A DNA stretch of 64,000 nt, taken from NCBI RefSeq assembly GCF_001422405.1, contig NZ_LMMV01000012.1, forward strand, positions 970,830 to 1,034,829. Reading direction: 5' to 3'. Under the pieces are notes generated by a model. The model saw only the letters and a program-made list of their open reading frames with translations. It did no database searches and was not told where the DNA came from. The position numbers were made by a program, and so were the translations under genes. Origin of the DNA: Pseudorhodoferax sp. Leaf267. GTDB taxonomy: Bacteria; Pseudomonadota; Gammaproteobacteria; Burkholderiales; Burkholderiaceae_C. Position 1 is the first letter of the stretch. Every line of letters starts with the position of its first letter. Shown one piece after another: positions 44,300-52,351 of the stretch.

Positions 44300-45870
44300 C
44301 CGATCTTCTGCGCCGCCAGGTGGCCGCGCGTGAAGGCTTCTTCGAACACCGAGTAACCCGACCAGTCCGCATGCGCGAACAGCAGCGGGCCGGCCTGCGG
44401 TGTTGTGGCGCGCGCCTTGTGCAGGCTGCGCATGAGGCCCGGCACCGGCATTGCCATGGCATGGCCGTAGCGCGTGATCGCGATGCGCGTGGCCTTGGCG
44501 CGCAGGTCGGGGTGGGCCTCGCGCAGTTCGTCGAACAGCAGTTCGGCCCAGTGCTGCCAGGGCTGATGCAGCAGGGCATTGCGCGCCTCGGGCACGTCGC
44601 CCAGCGCGTGGTACCAGGTCAGCACGCGCGGGCTGCCGTGTGCGCGCTGTTCCAGGCTCTGGTGGCCGGCGTCCACGTAACCCAGGCCGCGGCTGCCGTA
44701 GACCACGTTGTCCCAGCTCGGTGCCGCGCCATCGCGGTCGTGCAGCGCGGCGCGCAGGTGCACGTTGGCCACGAGCCAGGGCGCATAGCGCAGCGCGGCT
44801 GCGGCGTCGCGCAGGAAGCCAGGTGCATCGGCCACCACATGGGCGGCCACGAACACGGGCAGAGCGACGATGCAATGCTGGGCCTCCCACTGTTCCAGCG
44901 TGCTGCTGGCCGTGTCCAGTGCCTGCACCGTGACGCCGTGGCGGTGGGTGGCGATGCGGTGGATGACACGCGCGCAGTGCAGGCGCTCACCCAGCGGCTG
45001 CGCCAGGCGTTGCGTGATCCAGCCGTTGCCCTCGGGCCAGGTGAGCACGCCTTCTCGCTCGGCGGCTTCGTCGCCTGGCGCATGGAAGCCGTGGCGGCTG
45101 GCGAAGTAGTGGATGCCGGCCCAGGCCGAGACGGTAGTCAGGCCAGCGCCGAAATCGTCGCGGCAGCAGTAGTCCAGGTACCACCGCAGGTGGGCATCGT
45201 CCAGGCCCTCGGCGGCCAGCCACTGCGCCATGGTCTGCGCGTCCAGCGCCGCATGCACGGGGCCGAAGGCGGCGCGCTGGGTGGGCAGGGCGAACGGCGC
45301 CGCGCGCTGCAGCTGCGCCACGCGCGTGGCAAAACGCCGGTACTGCGCGAGCGTGCCGGCCGGCACGTTCTGCATCGGCAGCAGGCCGTCCTGCCACTGG
45401 CCGCGCAGGTACAGCCGCTCCTGCGGGCTGTGGCACAGATGGCGTTCGTCGTACTGCCAGCGCCCCGCGATGCGGCGGCGCAGGCCCAGTTCCTCCAGCA
45501 GATCCTGCACCTCGTGCCCGGCGTCGGTCGGCACGGGCAGGTAGTGCGCGCCCAGTGGGCAGGGCAGGCCTTCGAGCTGCGTGGCGCGGCTGTTGCCGCC
45601 GGCCTGGTCTTCCAGCTCCAGCACGGCGAAGTCCTCGATGCCGCGCTGGCGCAGTGCGCGCGCGGCGGCGAGGCCGGCGACTCCGCCACCGGCGATCAAT
45701 ACGCGCGTGCGCTGGGTTCGGCTCACCACGTTCGAGGAGGGTGAACGCAGCAGATGGCCGCGCTCCGGGCTCGTCCCCGTGAAGCCACCCGACAGCGGTG
45801 GCGCAGCAGGCTCGCAGCCCAGCAGCGGCAGCGCCGCGCTCGCCAGCCACGCACGCCGCGAAAGGTTCAC
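44296..45870 (-). CDS. FAD-dependent amine-oxidase-like lipoprotein with Tat-type signal
   Basis: A 524-residue flavoprotein. The N-terminus NLSRRAWLASAALPLLGC combines a twin-arginine motif with a lipobox ending at C19, so it is probably exported folded and anchored in the membrane. The dinucleotide loop is VLIAGGGVAGLAAARALRQ, then VLELEDQAGGNSRATQLEG. The C-terminal ITRYGHAMAMPVPG and LLFAHADWSGYSVFEEAF match the flavin monoamine/polyamine oxidase family. Context with AdoMetDC and the aminopropyltransferase-like enzyme makes polyamine or an aminopropylated product the likely substrate; that is inference. Confidence 0.85.
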   Translation of the reverse strand: MNLSRRAWLASAALPLLGCEPAAPPLSGGFTGTSPERGHLLRSPSSNVVSRTQRTRVLIAGGGVAGLAAARALRQRGIEDFAVLELEDQAGGNSRATQLEGLPCPLGAHYLPVPTDAGHEVQDLLEELGLRRRIAGRWQYDERHLCHSPQERLYLRGQWQDGLLPMQNVPAGTLAQYRRFATRVAQLQRAAPFALPTQRAAFGPVHAALDAQTMAQWLAAEGLDDAHLRWYLDYCCRDDFGAGLTTVSAWAGIHYFASRHGFHAPGDEAAEREGVLTWPEGNGWITQRLAQPLGERLHCARVIHRIATHRHGVTVQALDTASSTLEQWEAQHCIVALPVFVAAHVVADAPGFLRDAAAALRYAPWLVANVHLRAALHDRDGAAPSWDNVVYGSRGLGYVDAGHQSLEQRAHGSPRVLTWYHALGDVPEARNALLHQPWQHWAELLFDELREAHPDLRAKATRIAITRYGHAMAMPVPGLMRSLHKARATTPQAGPLLFAHADWSGYSVFEEAFTRGHLAAQKIG

Positions 45871-45928
45871 CGAAGTACCTCCGGCTTCGCCTTCGGTGCG
45901 GGCTTGCTTGGGGCGGCTTGGCGCACGC

Positions 45929-47452
45929 TCATGGCCGTGCCGCTCCCCATTCGTACTCGTACAGGTTCACCAGTACCTGGTTCGACAGCCGCTGGACCTC
46001 GGCGGGCACGCGCGCCATGTCCTTCGGGAAGTCGAACAGCAGCGGCACGCCGGCCACGTCGAGAAAGCGCAGGCCTTCGGGCAACTGCGAGGGCACGCGC
46101 CAGGGCCGGCGCCCGGCCAGCACGAAGCCCCATTCGCCGAAGCTGGGCACATGCGTGTGGTACGGATGTGTCTGCAACCCCACGGACTCGACGGTGGTGA
46201 CCACCGTCCAGAAGCTGCGCCGCGCCAGCAGCGGCGAGGTGGACTGCACGACCACGTAGCCACTGGCCGCCAGGCGCTGCTCCAGCAGCGCGTAGAACGA
46301 GTTGGTGTAGAGCTTGCCGATGGAGAAGTTGGTCGGGTCCGGGAAGTCCACCACGATCACGTCGAAGATGTCTTTCGTCTCTTCGAGCCAGCGGAACGCA
46401 TCGGCGTTCACGACCTTGAGCTTGGGGGAGCGCAGCGCGTGCCCGTTCAGCGCGGCCAGCGCCTCGTGAGTGCCGAACAGCCGTGTCATCGCCGGGTCCA
46501 GCTCCACCAGCGTGACCTGCTCGACGCTGGGGTACTTCAGGATCTCGCGCACGGCCATGCCGTCGCCGCCGCCCAGCACCGCCACCTTGCGCGGCGCACC
46601 GTGTGCGGCCATGGCGGGGTGCACCAGCGCCTCGTGGTAGCGGTACTCATCGTGCTCGGCGAACTGCAAATTGCCGTTCAGGTACAGCCGGTGCCCGCTG
46701 CGGCCGTGCGTGACGACGATGCGCTGGTAGGGCGTCTGCGCGCTGAACACGGCGCGGTCCTGGTAGAAGCGGTCTTCGGCGAGCGTGGTGATGTGGTCCG
46801 CGCCCACGAAGCCGGCCGCCAGCACGGCCAACGTGAGCCCGCAGGCCACGGCATGCGCTTGGAGCCGCCGCAGCTCGTGCCGGAACAGCCACAGCGCCCA
46901 CAGCGCCACGGCCGCGTTCATGAAGCCGAACAGCAGCCCCGTGCGCACCAGCCCCAGCTGCGGCACCAGCAGCAGCGGGAACGCCACCGACACGGCCAGC
47001 GCGCCCAGATAGTCGAAGGTCAGCACCTGCGAGACCAGGTCCTTCAGCGCCACGTCGCGCTTGAGGATGCGCATGACCAGCGGAATTTCCAGCCCCACCA
47101 GCGTGCCGACCAGCAGCACCAGGCCGTACAGCAGCAGGCGGAACGCGTCCGGCGTCCAGGCGTTGGCGATGAACAGGACGGCCGGGAGCGCGCCGCCCAC
47201 CAGCGCCACCAGCAGCTCGATGCGCAAAAAGTGCGCCGGCAACTGGCGCTCGAAATAGCGCGACAGCCACGAGCCCACGCCCATCGCGAACAGGTAGGTG
47301 CCGATGATGGTGGAGAACTGCAGGATCGAGTCGCCCAGCACATACGAGGCCAGGGCGCCCGCGGCGAGCTCGTACACCAGCCCGCAGGCCGCGACCACGA
47401 ACACGCTGGCCAGCAGCGCGACCGCCACTGGCCGCGAGGCGGCAGTGGTCAC
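45929..47452 (-). CDS. membrane-embedded spermidine-synthase-like aminopropyltransferase
   Basis: A 507-residue protein starting at GTG 47452. The first about 205 residues form six or seven membrane segments (SRPVAVALLASVFVVAACGL to ALWALWLFRHE). The second half is a spermidine-synthase Rossmann domain: YQRIVVTHG, LNGNLQFAEHDEYRYHEALV, VAVLGGGDGMAVREILKYP, LVELDPAM and the acceptor loop IVVDFPDPTNFSIGKLYT. It probably transfers aminopropyl groups from decarboxylated SAM at the membrane. It follows DUF350 with no real gap (TGA to GTG within 4 bp), so the genes are coupled. Confidence 0.9.
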   Translation of the reverse strand: MTTAASRPVAVALLASVFVVAACGLVYELAAGALASYVLGDSILQFSTIIGTYLFAMGVGSWLSRYFERQLPAHFLRIELLVALVGGALPAVLFIANAWTPDAFRLLLYGLVLLVGTLVGLEIPLVMRILKRDVALKDLVSQVLTFDYLGALAVSVAFPLLLVPQLGLVRTGLLFGFMNAAVALWALWLFRHELRRLQAHAVACGLTLAVLAAGFVGADHITTLAEDRFYQDRAVFSAQTPYQRIVVTHGRSGHRLYLNGNLQFAEHDEYRYHEALVHPAMAAHGAPRKVAVLGGGDGMAVREILKYPSVEQVTLVELDPAMTRLFGTHEALAALNGHALRSPKLKVVNADAFRWLEETKDIFDVIVVDFPDPTNFSIGKLYTNSFYALLEQRLAASGYVVVQSTSPLLARRSFWTVVTTVESVGLQTHPYHTHVPSFGEWGFVLAGRRPWRVPSQLPEGLRFLDVAGVPLLFDFPKDMARVPAEVQRLSNQVLVNLYEYEWGAARP

Positions 47453-47456
47453 CTGT

Positions 47457-47678
47457 TCAGCCTTGTACTGCCGCGGCGACGATGATGGAAATGCCCAGGC
47501 ACATGGCACCCACCACGATGCCCAGCGCCACGTTCTGCTTCTCGACCAGCTCTTCCCACAGGTCGTAGGGCGTGATCTTGTCGATCACGATGAAGGCCAG
47601 CCAGAACACCACGACGCCGATCAGCGCGTACAGGATGGAGCCGAAGAAGGCGCCGGGTTTCAACCATTCGAGTCCCAT
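47457..47678 (-). CDS. DUF350 small membrane protein
   Basis: A 73-residue protein with two transmembrane helices. ATG 47678 has AAGGAG at the right distance; the longer TTG form from 47693 would bury that ribosome site. Helix 1 is AFFGSILYALIGVVVFWLAF and helix 2 is NVALGIVVGAMCLGISIIVA, joined by a charged loop (DKITPYDLWEELVEKQN) that is the DUF350 signature (E. coli YjfL family). Function unknown. Homologues recur beside spermidine-synthase-like and SPFH or PspA-like genes, as here. First membrane partner of the module; coupled to the synthase gene. Confidence 0.9.
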   Translation of the reverse strand: MGLEWLKPGAFFGSILYALIGVVVFWLAFIVIDKITPYDLWEELVEKQNVALGIVVGAMCLGISIIVAAAVQG

Positions 47679-47703
47679 GGGAAGCTCCTTCAATAAAAGT
47701 GGT

Positions 47704-49206
47704 TCATTTGTGGCCGCCGCCGGTGCTGAAGCCGCCGTAGGAGCCGCCGCTGGAGCGGCTGCTGGTGCTGTTGCAGTTCTCGCGCGAGGGGTCGCAGTCG
47801 TTGCAGCTGGACATGATCACCATCACCACCAGCAGCACGATCACCAGCGTGACGATGGTGCCGCGGCTCACGCCGGCCGCAGCGCTCAGCGGCGCGGCGT
47901 CGCTGCGCTGGAACAGGTCCTTGCGGCCTTTCAGCTTGAACGCCTGCGCCACGGTGTCGCTGTTGAGCTGGCTGCCGCTGGACCAGGTGATCTCGGTGGC
48001 GGTCTGCTCCATGGACAGCAGCGTGCGGCCCTTGGCGAAGTCGCGGTTCTTGGTTTTCTGCCCGCGCTGCACGGGCCAGTAGAACTCGCCCGCCACGTAG
48101 TCGGTCTTGGCCTCGTAGGCCTCGCGCAGCTCGTAGCGGCTGCCCAGGTAGCCGGCGCTGCTCTTGTTGCCGGCCAGCTTGGGCGCGCCCGTGGTGGGCT
48201 TGACCATGCTCCAGCCGTCCACCGAATCGACCAGGAACGCGAAGCCGCGCTTGGCGTTGTAGAGCAGGTATTCGCTCCAGCCGAAGCGCTCGTCCGGCTC
48301 CGCCGGGTCCCAGCCCATGCGGTGCTGGAAGCCCACGACCTGCCAGGCCACGCCCTCCAGGTGGCCGATGGAGCCCAGCGCGATCAGGGGCTGCAGCGGC
48401 TCGTGCTGTAGCGCGTGGCGCAACTCGCCGCCGGTGCCCGAGGCCACGTCGATGATGGCGCTGCACTGCGTGCAGGTGACGGTCTTGGTGGTGGCCAGCG
48501 TGATCTGAACCGGTGCGCCGCAGCTGGGGCAGGCGAACTGGCGCGCGCGCTCTTCGCGCACGGCGCCTTCGCGCAGTCCCGTGAGCTTCAGGTCGTCCAG
48601 CAACACGGCGTGGCCGCGCGAGACGCCGGGCGGCTGGCGGCCGAAGTCGATGCTCAGCACCTCGCCCTGGTCGTTGCGCAGCTCGACCATGTCGAAGGGC
48701 TGGTTCAGCGGCGGCAGGTGCGGCAGCTCGCCTTGCGCCGAGAGCAGCACGGCCTGGTCGTTGGCCGCCACGCTGAAGCGCGTGCCGTCCACGCTCACTG
48801 TGGTGCCCACGCGGTGCTTCAGCGCCGAGGGGCTGGTGCTTTGCAGCGTGGCTGCGCGGCTCCACACGTAGGCGCCGTTGTCCTCGCCCAGCGTGGCCAT
48901 GCTGCCGTCGGCGAGCAGCGCCTCCCACTCGGTCCAGGTGCCGGTCGGCGCGCGGTATTGCAAGCGGCCGATCAACGTGAAGTCCTGCCCCTGCCAGCGC
49001 CCGCGCGCGTGCAGCTGCAGCGGGCTGTGGTCGTCGAACAGCTCGGCCACCCTGCCAACGCGGCACAGCACCTCGCCATCGCGCACCACGGTGCTCTGGC
49101 AGTAGGCGCAGACGGCGTGCGTCGATTGCGCGTGGCGGAACTCGACCGGCGCGCCACAGCCAGGGCAGGGCGCGCGGTAGGTGCGTTGCGGGGTGTCGTC
49201 AGCCAT
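47704..49206 (-). CDS. DUF4178 protein with two zinc ribbons and a C-terminal membrane anchor
   Basis: A 500-residue protein from ATG 49206. Zinc ribbon 1 uses C14, C17, C33 and C36 (CPGCG ... CAYC); zinc ribbon 2 is CPSCG ... CTQC near residues 225-245. Each is followed by a DUF4178 domain (LFDDHSPLQLHARGRWQGQD and LIALGSIGHLEGVAWQVVGF). A single membrane helix (TIVTLVIVLLVVMVIM) at about 449-465 leads to a Cys/Ser/Gly-rich tail. The duplication suggests two related ligand- or protein-binding units held at the inner membrane. Lies 25 bp upstream of DUF350 and 52 bp after the SPFH gene. Biochemical role unknown. Confidence 0.9.
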   Translation of the reverse strand: MADDTPQRTYRAPCPGCGAPVEFRHAQSTHAVCAYCQSTVVRDGEVLCRVGRVAELFDDHSPLQLHARGRWQGQDFTLIGRLQYRAPTGTWTEWEALLADGSMATLGEDNGAYVWSRAATLQSTSPSALKHRVGTTVSVDGTRFSVAANDQAVLLSAQGELPHLPPLNQPFDMVELRNDQGEVLSIDFGRQPPGVSRGHAVLLDDLKLTGLREGAVREERARQFACPSCGAPVQITLATTKTVTCTQCSAIIDVASGTGGELRHALQHEPLQPLIALGSIGHLEGVAWQVVGFQHRMGWDPAEPDERFGWSEYLLYNAKRGFAFLVDSVDGWSMVKPTTGAPKLAGNKSSAGYLGSRYELREAYEAKTDYVAGEFYWPVQRGQKTKNRDFAKGRTLLSMEQTATEITWSSGSQLNSDTVAQAFKLKGRKDLFQRSDAAPLSAAAGVSRGTIVTLVIVLLVVMVIMSSCNDCDPSRENCNSTSSRSSGGSYGGFSTGGGHK

Positions 49207-49258
49207 GGGCGTGCACGCGGCAGCCGAGGCGCGGGCAGCCTCGGCGTTGGCGGTCGGG

Positions 49259-50292
49259 TCAGACCAGCTTCTTCAGCAGCTCGGCCTTCTTGTTCGCGAA
49301 TTCCTCGTCGGTGAGGATGCCCTTGGCCTTGAGGTCGCCCAGCTTCTCGAGCGTGGCCAGCACGTCCTCGGGCTTGAGCGCGGCCACCGCCACGGTGGGC
49401 GCGGCGGCGGCAGGCTGCTGCAGCCCTTGCGACAGGTTCTGCGCCAGCACCTGGCCCAGCGCCACGCCGGCGCCCAGGCCCATCGCGTCGCCGGCAATAC
49501 CGCTGCCGCCTGCGCCGCCCTCGGCCATCTTTGGGATGGCCTGCGCGGTCTGGTACTGCATGAACTTGCCCATGTCCTGACCCACCATGCCCATGCCGAT
49601 GCGCTGATCCAGGATCTTCTGCAGTTCCTCGGGCAGCGACACGCTCTGCACCGTCATGCCGTCGAGCTTGAGGCCGAGCGCCGCGAAAGCCGGTGTCAGC
49701 TCTGTGGCCAGCGCCTTGGCGAACTCGATCTGGTTGGCCGCCAGATCGAGGAACGGGATGCCGCTGGCGGCGATGCCGTCGGAGATGTGCTGCAGGATCA
49801 GCCCGCGCAGCTGCCCGTCGACATCGGCCACGCGGTACTCGGCGCGCGTGCCCGAGATCTCGGTGTGGAACAGTTTCGGGTCGGCAATGCGGAACGCGTA
49901 GTTGCCGAAGGCGCGCAGGCGCACGGCGCCGAAGTCCTTGTCGCGGATGCTGATGGGCTGGGGCGTGCCCCATTTCTGGTCCACCTGCTGGCGCGTGCTG
50001 AAAAAGTACACGTCGCTCTTGAACGGGGACTCGAACAGCTTGTCCCAGTTCTTGAGGTTGGTCAGCAGTGGGATGTTCTGCGTGGTGAGCTTGTACAGGC
50101 CAGGACCGAACACATCGCGACCTGACCCTCGTTCACGAACACCGCCAGCTGCGACTCACGCACCGTGAGCGAGGCGCCGTACTGGATCTCCATGTCCTGC
50201 ATCGGGAAACGCCACGCGAGCGTGCCGTCGTCGGACTCGGTCCATTGGATGACATCGATGAACTGCTTCTTGATGAAATCCATCAGCGCCAT
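49259..50292 (-). pseudogene. SPFH-domain protein with C-terminal SHOCT, split by a single-base frameshift
   Basis: ATG 50292 (AAGGAGA ribosome site) opens a frame reading ALMDFIKKQFIDVIQWTESD up to FVNEGQVA; it then shifts near 50117-50119. The rest continues in another frame from VFGPGLYKLTTQNIPLL to the end at 49259. The span is 1034 bp, one base short of 345 codons, so one missing nucleotide in GTCGCGATGTG explains everything. The intact product would have about 344 residues: an SPFH/band-7-like domain (virion-core-protein type), an Ala/Gly-rich linker and a SHOCT tail (EDVLATLEKLGDLKAKGILT). First gene of the polyamine/DUF350 operon. A sequencing error is as likely as a real mutation. 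Confidence 0.85.
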
Positions 50293-50346
50293 GCTGTTTC
50301 TCCTTGTTCTGGGCGGTGCCGGGCATGATACCCGTGGCCCCCGGCG

Positions 50347-51186
50347 TCACGCGCGGTTGCGCCCCCTCGCCACGGGCTGAGCCGCCACGTTGCCCCAGGT
50401 GCCCACGTTGGCCGATTTCAGCAGTGGCGAGGCATGGCCCGTGACGGCCAGTTCCGCTGCCGCGGCCAGCAGCTCGGGGCCGCATTGCAGCATGCGCTCC
50501 AGCGTGAGCCGCGCGGACGGCCCGGCCAGCACCAGCACCCCCGTGGCCCGCTCGCCCTGGCGCTGCACGGGCGCGGCCATGGAGCTCATGCCCGGCGCGT
50601 AGGCGTCCTGGATGATGCTGAAGCCGCGCTTGCGGTGCGCCTCCAGCAGCTTGAGCAGCGCCTTGATGGAGGTCGGCGCGTTCGGCCCGTAGTGCTGGGG
50701 CAGGCCCATGCCCTGGCGCGTCACATACTCGATGGCCTGGTCTTCGGGCAAGGTCATGAGCCAGGCCTGGCCGGCGGCGCTGCATGACAGGCGCAGGTCG
50801 ATGCCCATGTCAGGGTCGTACAGCAGGCCCGAGCGTGCGCCCTGGGCCTTGGCCACCAGCGTCAAGCGCTCGCCATCGACGATGGCCAGCCGCGCGAGTT
50901 CTTCCGTCGCCAGTGCCAGCCGCTGCACCACGGGCTGCGCGATGTCGACCACGCCGGATTTGCTCAGGAAGCTCAGGCCCATGGAGGCCATCTTGGTCGT
51001 GAGCGCGTAGTCGCCGCGCTGCGGCATCTGGCGCACGTAGCCGTAGCCGATCAGCTCCTGCAGCGTGCGGTGGCAGCCGCTGCGCAGCTGGTTCAGATCT
51101 GTGGAGATCTGGGCCAGGCTGATGCCGTCGGGGTAGGCCGTGAGGTACTCCAGGATCGCGAGTGATTTTTCGAGGGCACCGCTCAT
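50347..51186 (-). CDS. IclR family transcriptional regulator
   Basis: A 279-residue regulator from ATG 51186. Winged HTH at the N-terminus (EKSLAILEYLTAYPDGISLA, then LRSGCHRTLQELIGYGYV), and an effector domain with LARLAIVDGERLTLVAKAQG and VTRQGMGLPQHYG. IclR proteins act as tetramers on palindromic sites and often control catabolic genes nearby. The divergent TRAP binding protein at 51321 is the probable target, because the gap between them holds an inverted repeat. The effector may be the transported carboxylate. The C-terminal 20 residues are basic (PVARGRNRA) and unusual for the family. Confidence 0.92.
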   Translation of the reverse strand: MSGALEKSLAILEYLTAYPDGISLAQISTDLNQLRSGCHRTLQELIGYGYVRQMPQRGDYALTTKMASMGLSFLSKSGVVDIAQPVVQRLALATEELARLAIVDGERLTLVAKAQGARSGLLYDPDMGIDLRLSCSAAGQAWLMTLPEDQAIEYVTRQGMGLPQHYGPNAPTSIKALLKLLEAHRKRGFSIIQDAYAPGMSSMAAPVQRQGERATGVLVLAGPSARLTLERMLQCGPELLAAAAELAVTGHASPLLKSANVGTWGNVAAQPVARGRNRA

Positions 51187-51212
51187 GTGTGTGTTTTCAA
51201 AGGGTTAGGGCG

Positions 51213-51257
51213 TTCAAAAGTTGAAAGATATCAAAAAGTTGGAAGCGGTTCAACTTT
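51213..51257. promoter_or_regulatory. inverted repeat operator between the IclR gene and the TRAP binding protein
   Basis: AAAGTTGAA at 51217-51225 and TTCAACTTT at 51249-51257 are exact inverted copies separated by 23 bp. The left arm also sits inside TTCAA-AAG-TTGAA (51213-51225), a palindrome on its own. The region is AT-rich and between divergent starts at 51186 and 51321, which suits binding by an IclR dimer or tetramer. The link to this regulator is inference. Confidence 0.55.
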
Positions 51258-51320
51258 CTGGCAGCATGCCGCCCGGTGCGGCCGATGGCTCGGCCGCTTT
51301 CACTTCCACAAGGAGACTTC

Positions 51321-52349
51321 ATGAACCCCCGTCAACCTCTGCGGCGCGCCTTCGTGGCAGCCCTCGGCGCCGCCGCCATGCTCGCCACCGTGCCCAGCCT
51401 GCACGCCCAGGAGATCAAGGAGCGCACGCTGCGCTTCGCGTTCAGCCTGGCCAAGGACCACCCGCTGGGCGTGGGCGCGCACAAGTTCGCCGATGCCGTT
51501 GCGCAAAAGAGCGGCGGCAAGATCAAGGTCAACGTGTTCCCCAACGCCGTGCTCGGCAGCGACCCGCAGAACCTGTCGGCCGTGCGCGGCGGCACGCTGG
51601 ACTTCACGTCCATGGCCACCGGCATCGTGGCCTCGCTGGATAAGCGCTTCATGGTGTTCGACTTCCCGTTCCTGTTCAACGACGCGCAGGAGGCCTACGC
51701 CGTTGCCGACGGCCCGGTCGGCACGCAGCTGCTGACCGACCTCCACCAGCACGGCCTGGTGGGCCTGGGCATCTGGGACCTGGGCTTTCGCAACATGACC
51801 AACAGCAAGCGCCCGATCGCGCGGCTGGAGGACGTGCAGGGCCTGAAGATCCGCGTGATCGGCTCGCCCATCTTCATCGACCTCTTCAACGGCCTGGGCG
51901 CCAACCCCGTCCCCATGACCTTCGGCGAGGTTTATGGCGCGCTGGAATCGCGCGCCATCGACGGGCAGGACAACCCGCTGGGCGTGATCGAGTCGGCCAA
52001 GTTCGCCGAGGTGCAGAAGTTCCTCTCGCTCACGCGCCATGTCTACACCGGCATGCCGGTGGTCATGAGCAAGAAGACCTGGGACGGCATGTCCGAGGCC
52101 GAGCGCCGCGTGATCCGCGAGGCGGCCGACGAGGCCAAGATCGAGCAGCGCAAGATCACCCAGGCCAAGGAGGCGCAGTCGGTGGACACGCTCAGGAAGA
52201 GCATGCAGGTCAACGAGGTCAGCGCGGCAGAGACAGCGCGGCTGCGCCAGAAGGTGCAGCCCATCAACGACAAGTTCGCGCGCGAGGTCGGCGAGCCGCT
52301 GGTGCAGCAGGTCAATGCGGAGCTGGCTCGCCTGCGCGCGGCCAAGTAG
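51321..52349 (+). CDS. TRAP transporter substrate-binding protein (DctP family)
   Basis: A 342-residue periplasmic protein. ATG 51321 follows AAGGAGA and a signal peptide FVAALGAAAMLATVPSLHAQ. DctP signatures: LRFAFSLAKDHPLGVGAHKF, FDFPFLFNDAQEAYAV, GLKIRVIGSPIFIDLFNGLGANPVPM (with the ligand-binding Arg), and TFGEVYGALESRAIDGQDNP. No DctQ or DctM gene is adjacent, so it must use membrane subunits encoded elsewhere or act as an orphan. Likely ligand: a C4-dicarboxylate or related organic acid. Probably controlled by the divergent IclR gene. Confidence 0.93.
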   Translation: MNPRQPLRRAFVAALGAAAMLATVPSLHAQEIKERTLRFAFSLAKDHPLGVGAHKFADAVAQKSGGKIKVNVFPNAVLGSDPQNLSAVRGGTLDFTSMATGIVASLDKRFMVFDFPFLFNDAQEAYAVADGPVGTQLLTDLHQHGLVGLGIWDLGFRNMTNSKRPIARLEDVQGLKIRVIGSPIFIDLFNGLGANPVPMTFGEVYGALESRAIDGQDNPLGVIESAKFAEVQKFLSLTRHVYTGMPVVMSKKTWDGMSEAERRVIREAADEAKIEQRKITQAKEAQSVDTLRKSMQVNEVSAAETARLRQKVQPINDKFAREVGEPLVQQVNAELARLRAAK

Positions 52350-52351
52350 CC

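Noticed and set aside
49259..50113. Treating the GTG-started 284-residue frame as a complete SPFH gene
   Set aside because: The first 59 residues of the family are encoded just upstream in another frame with a good ribosome site, and the total length is one base short of whole codons.
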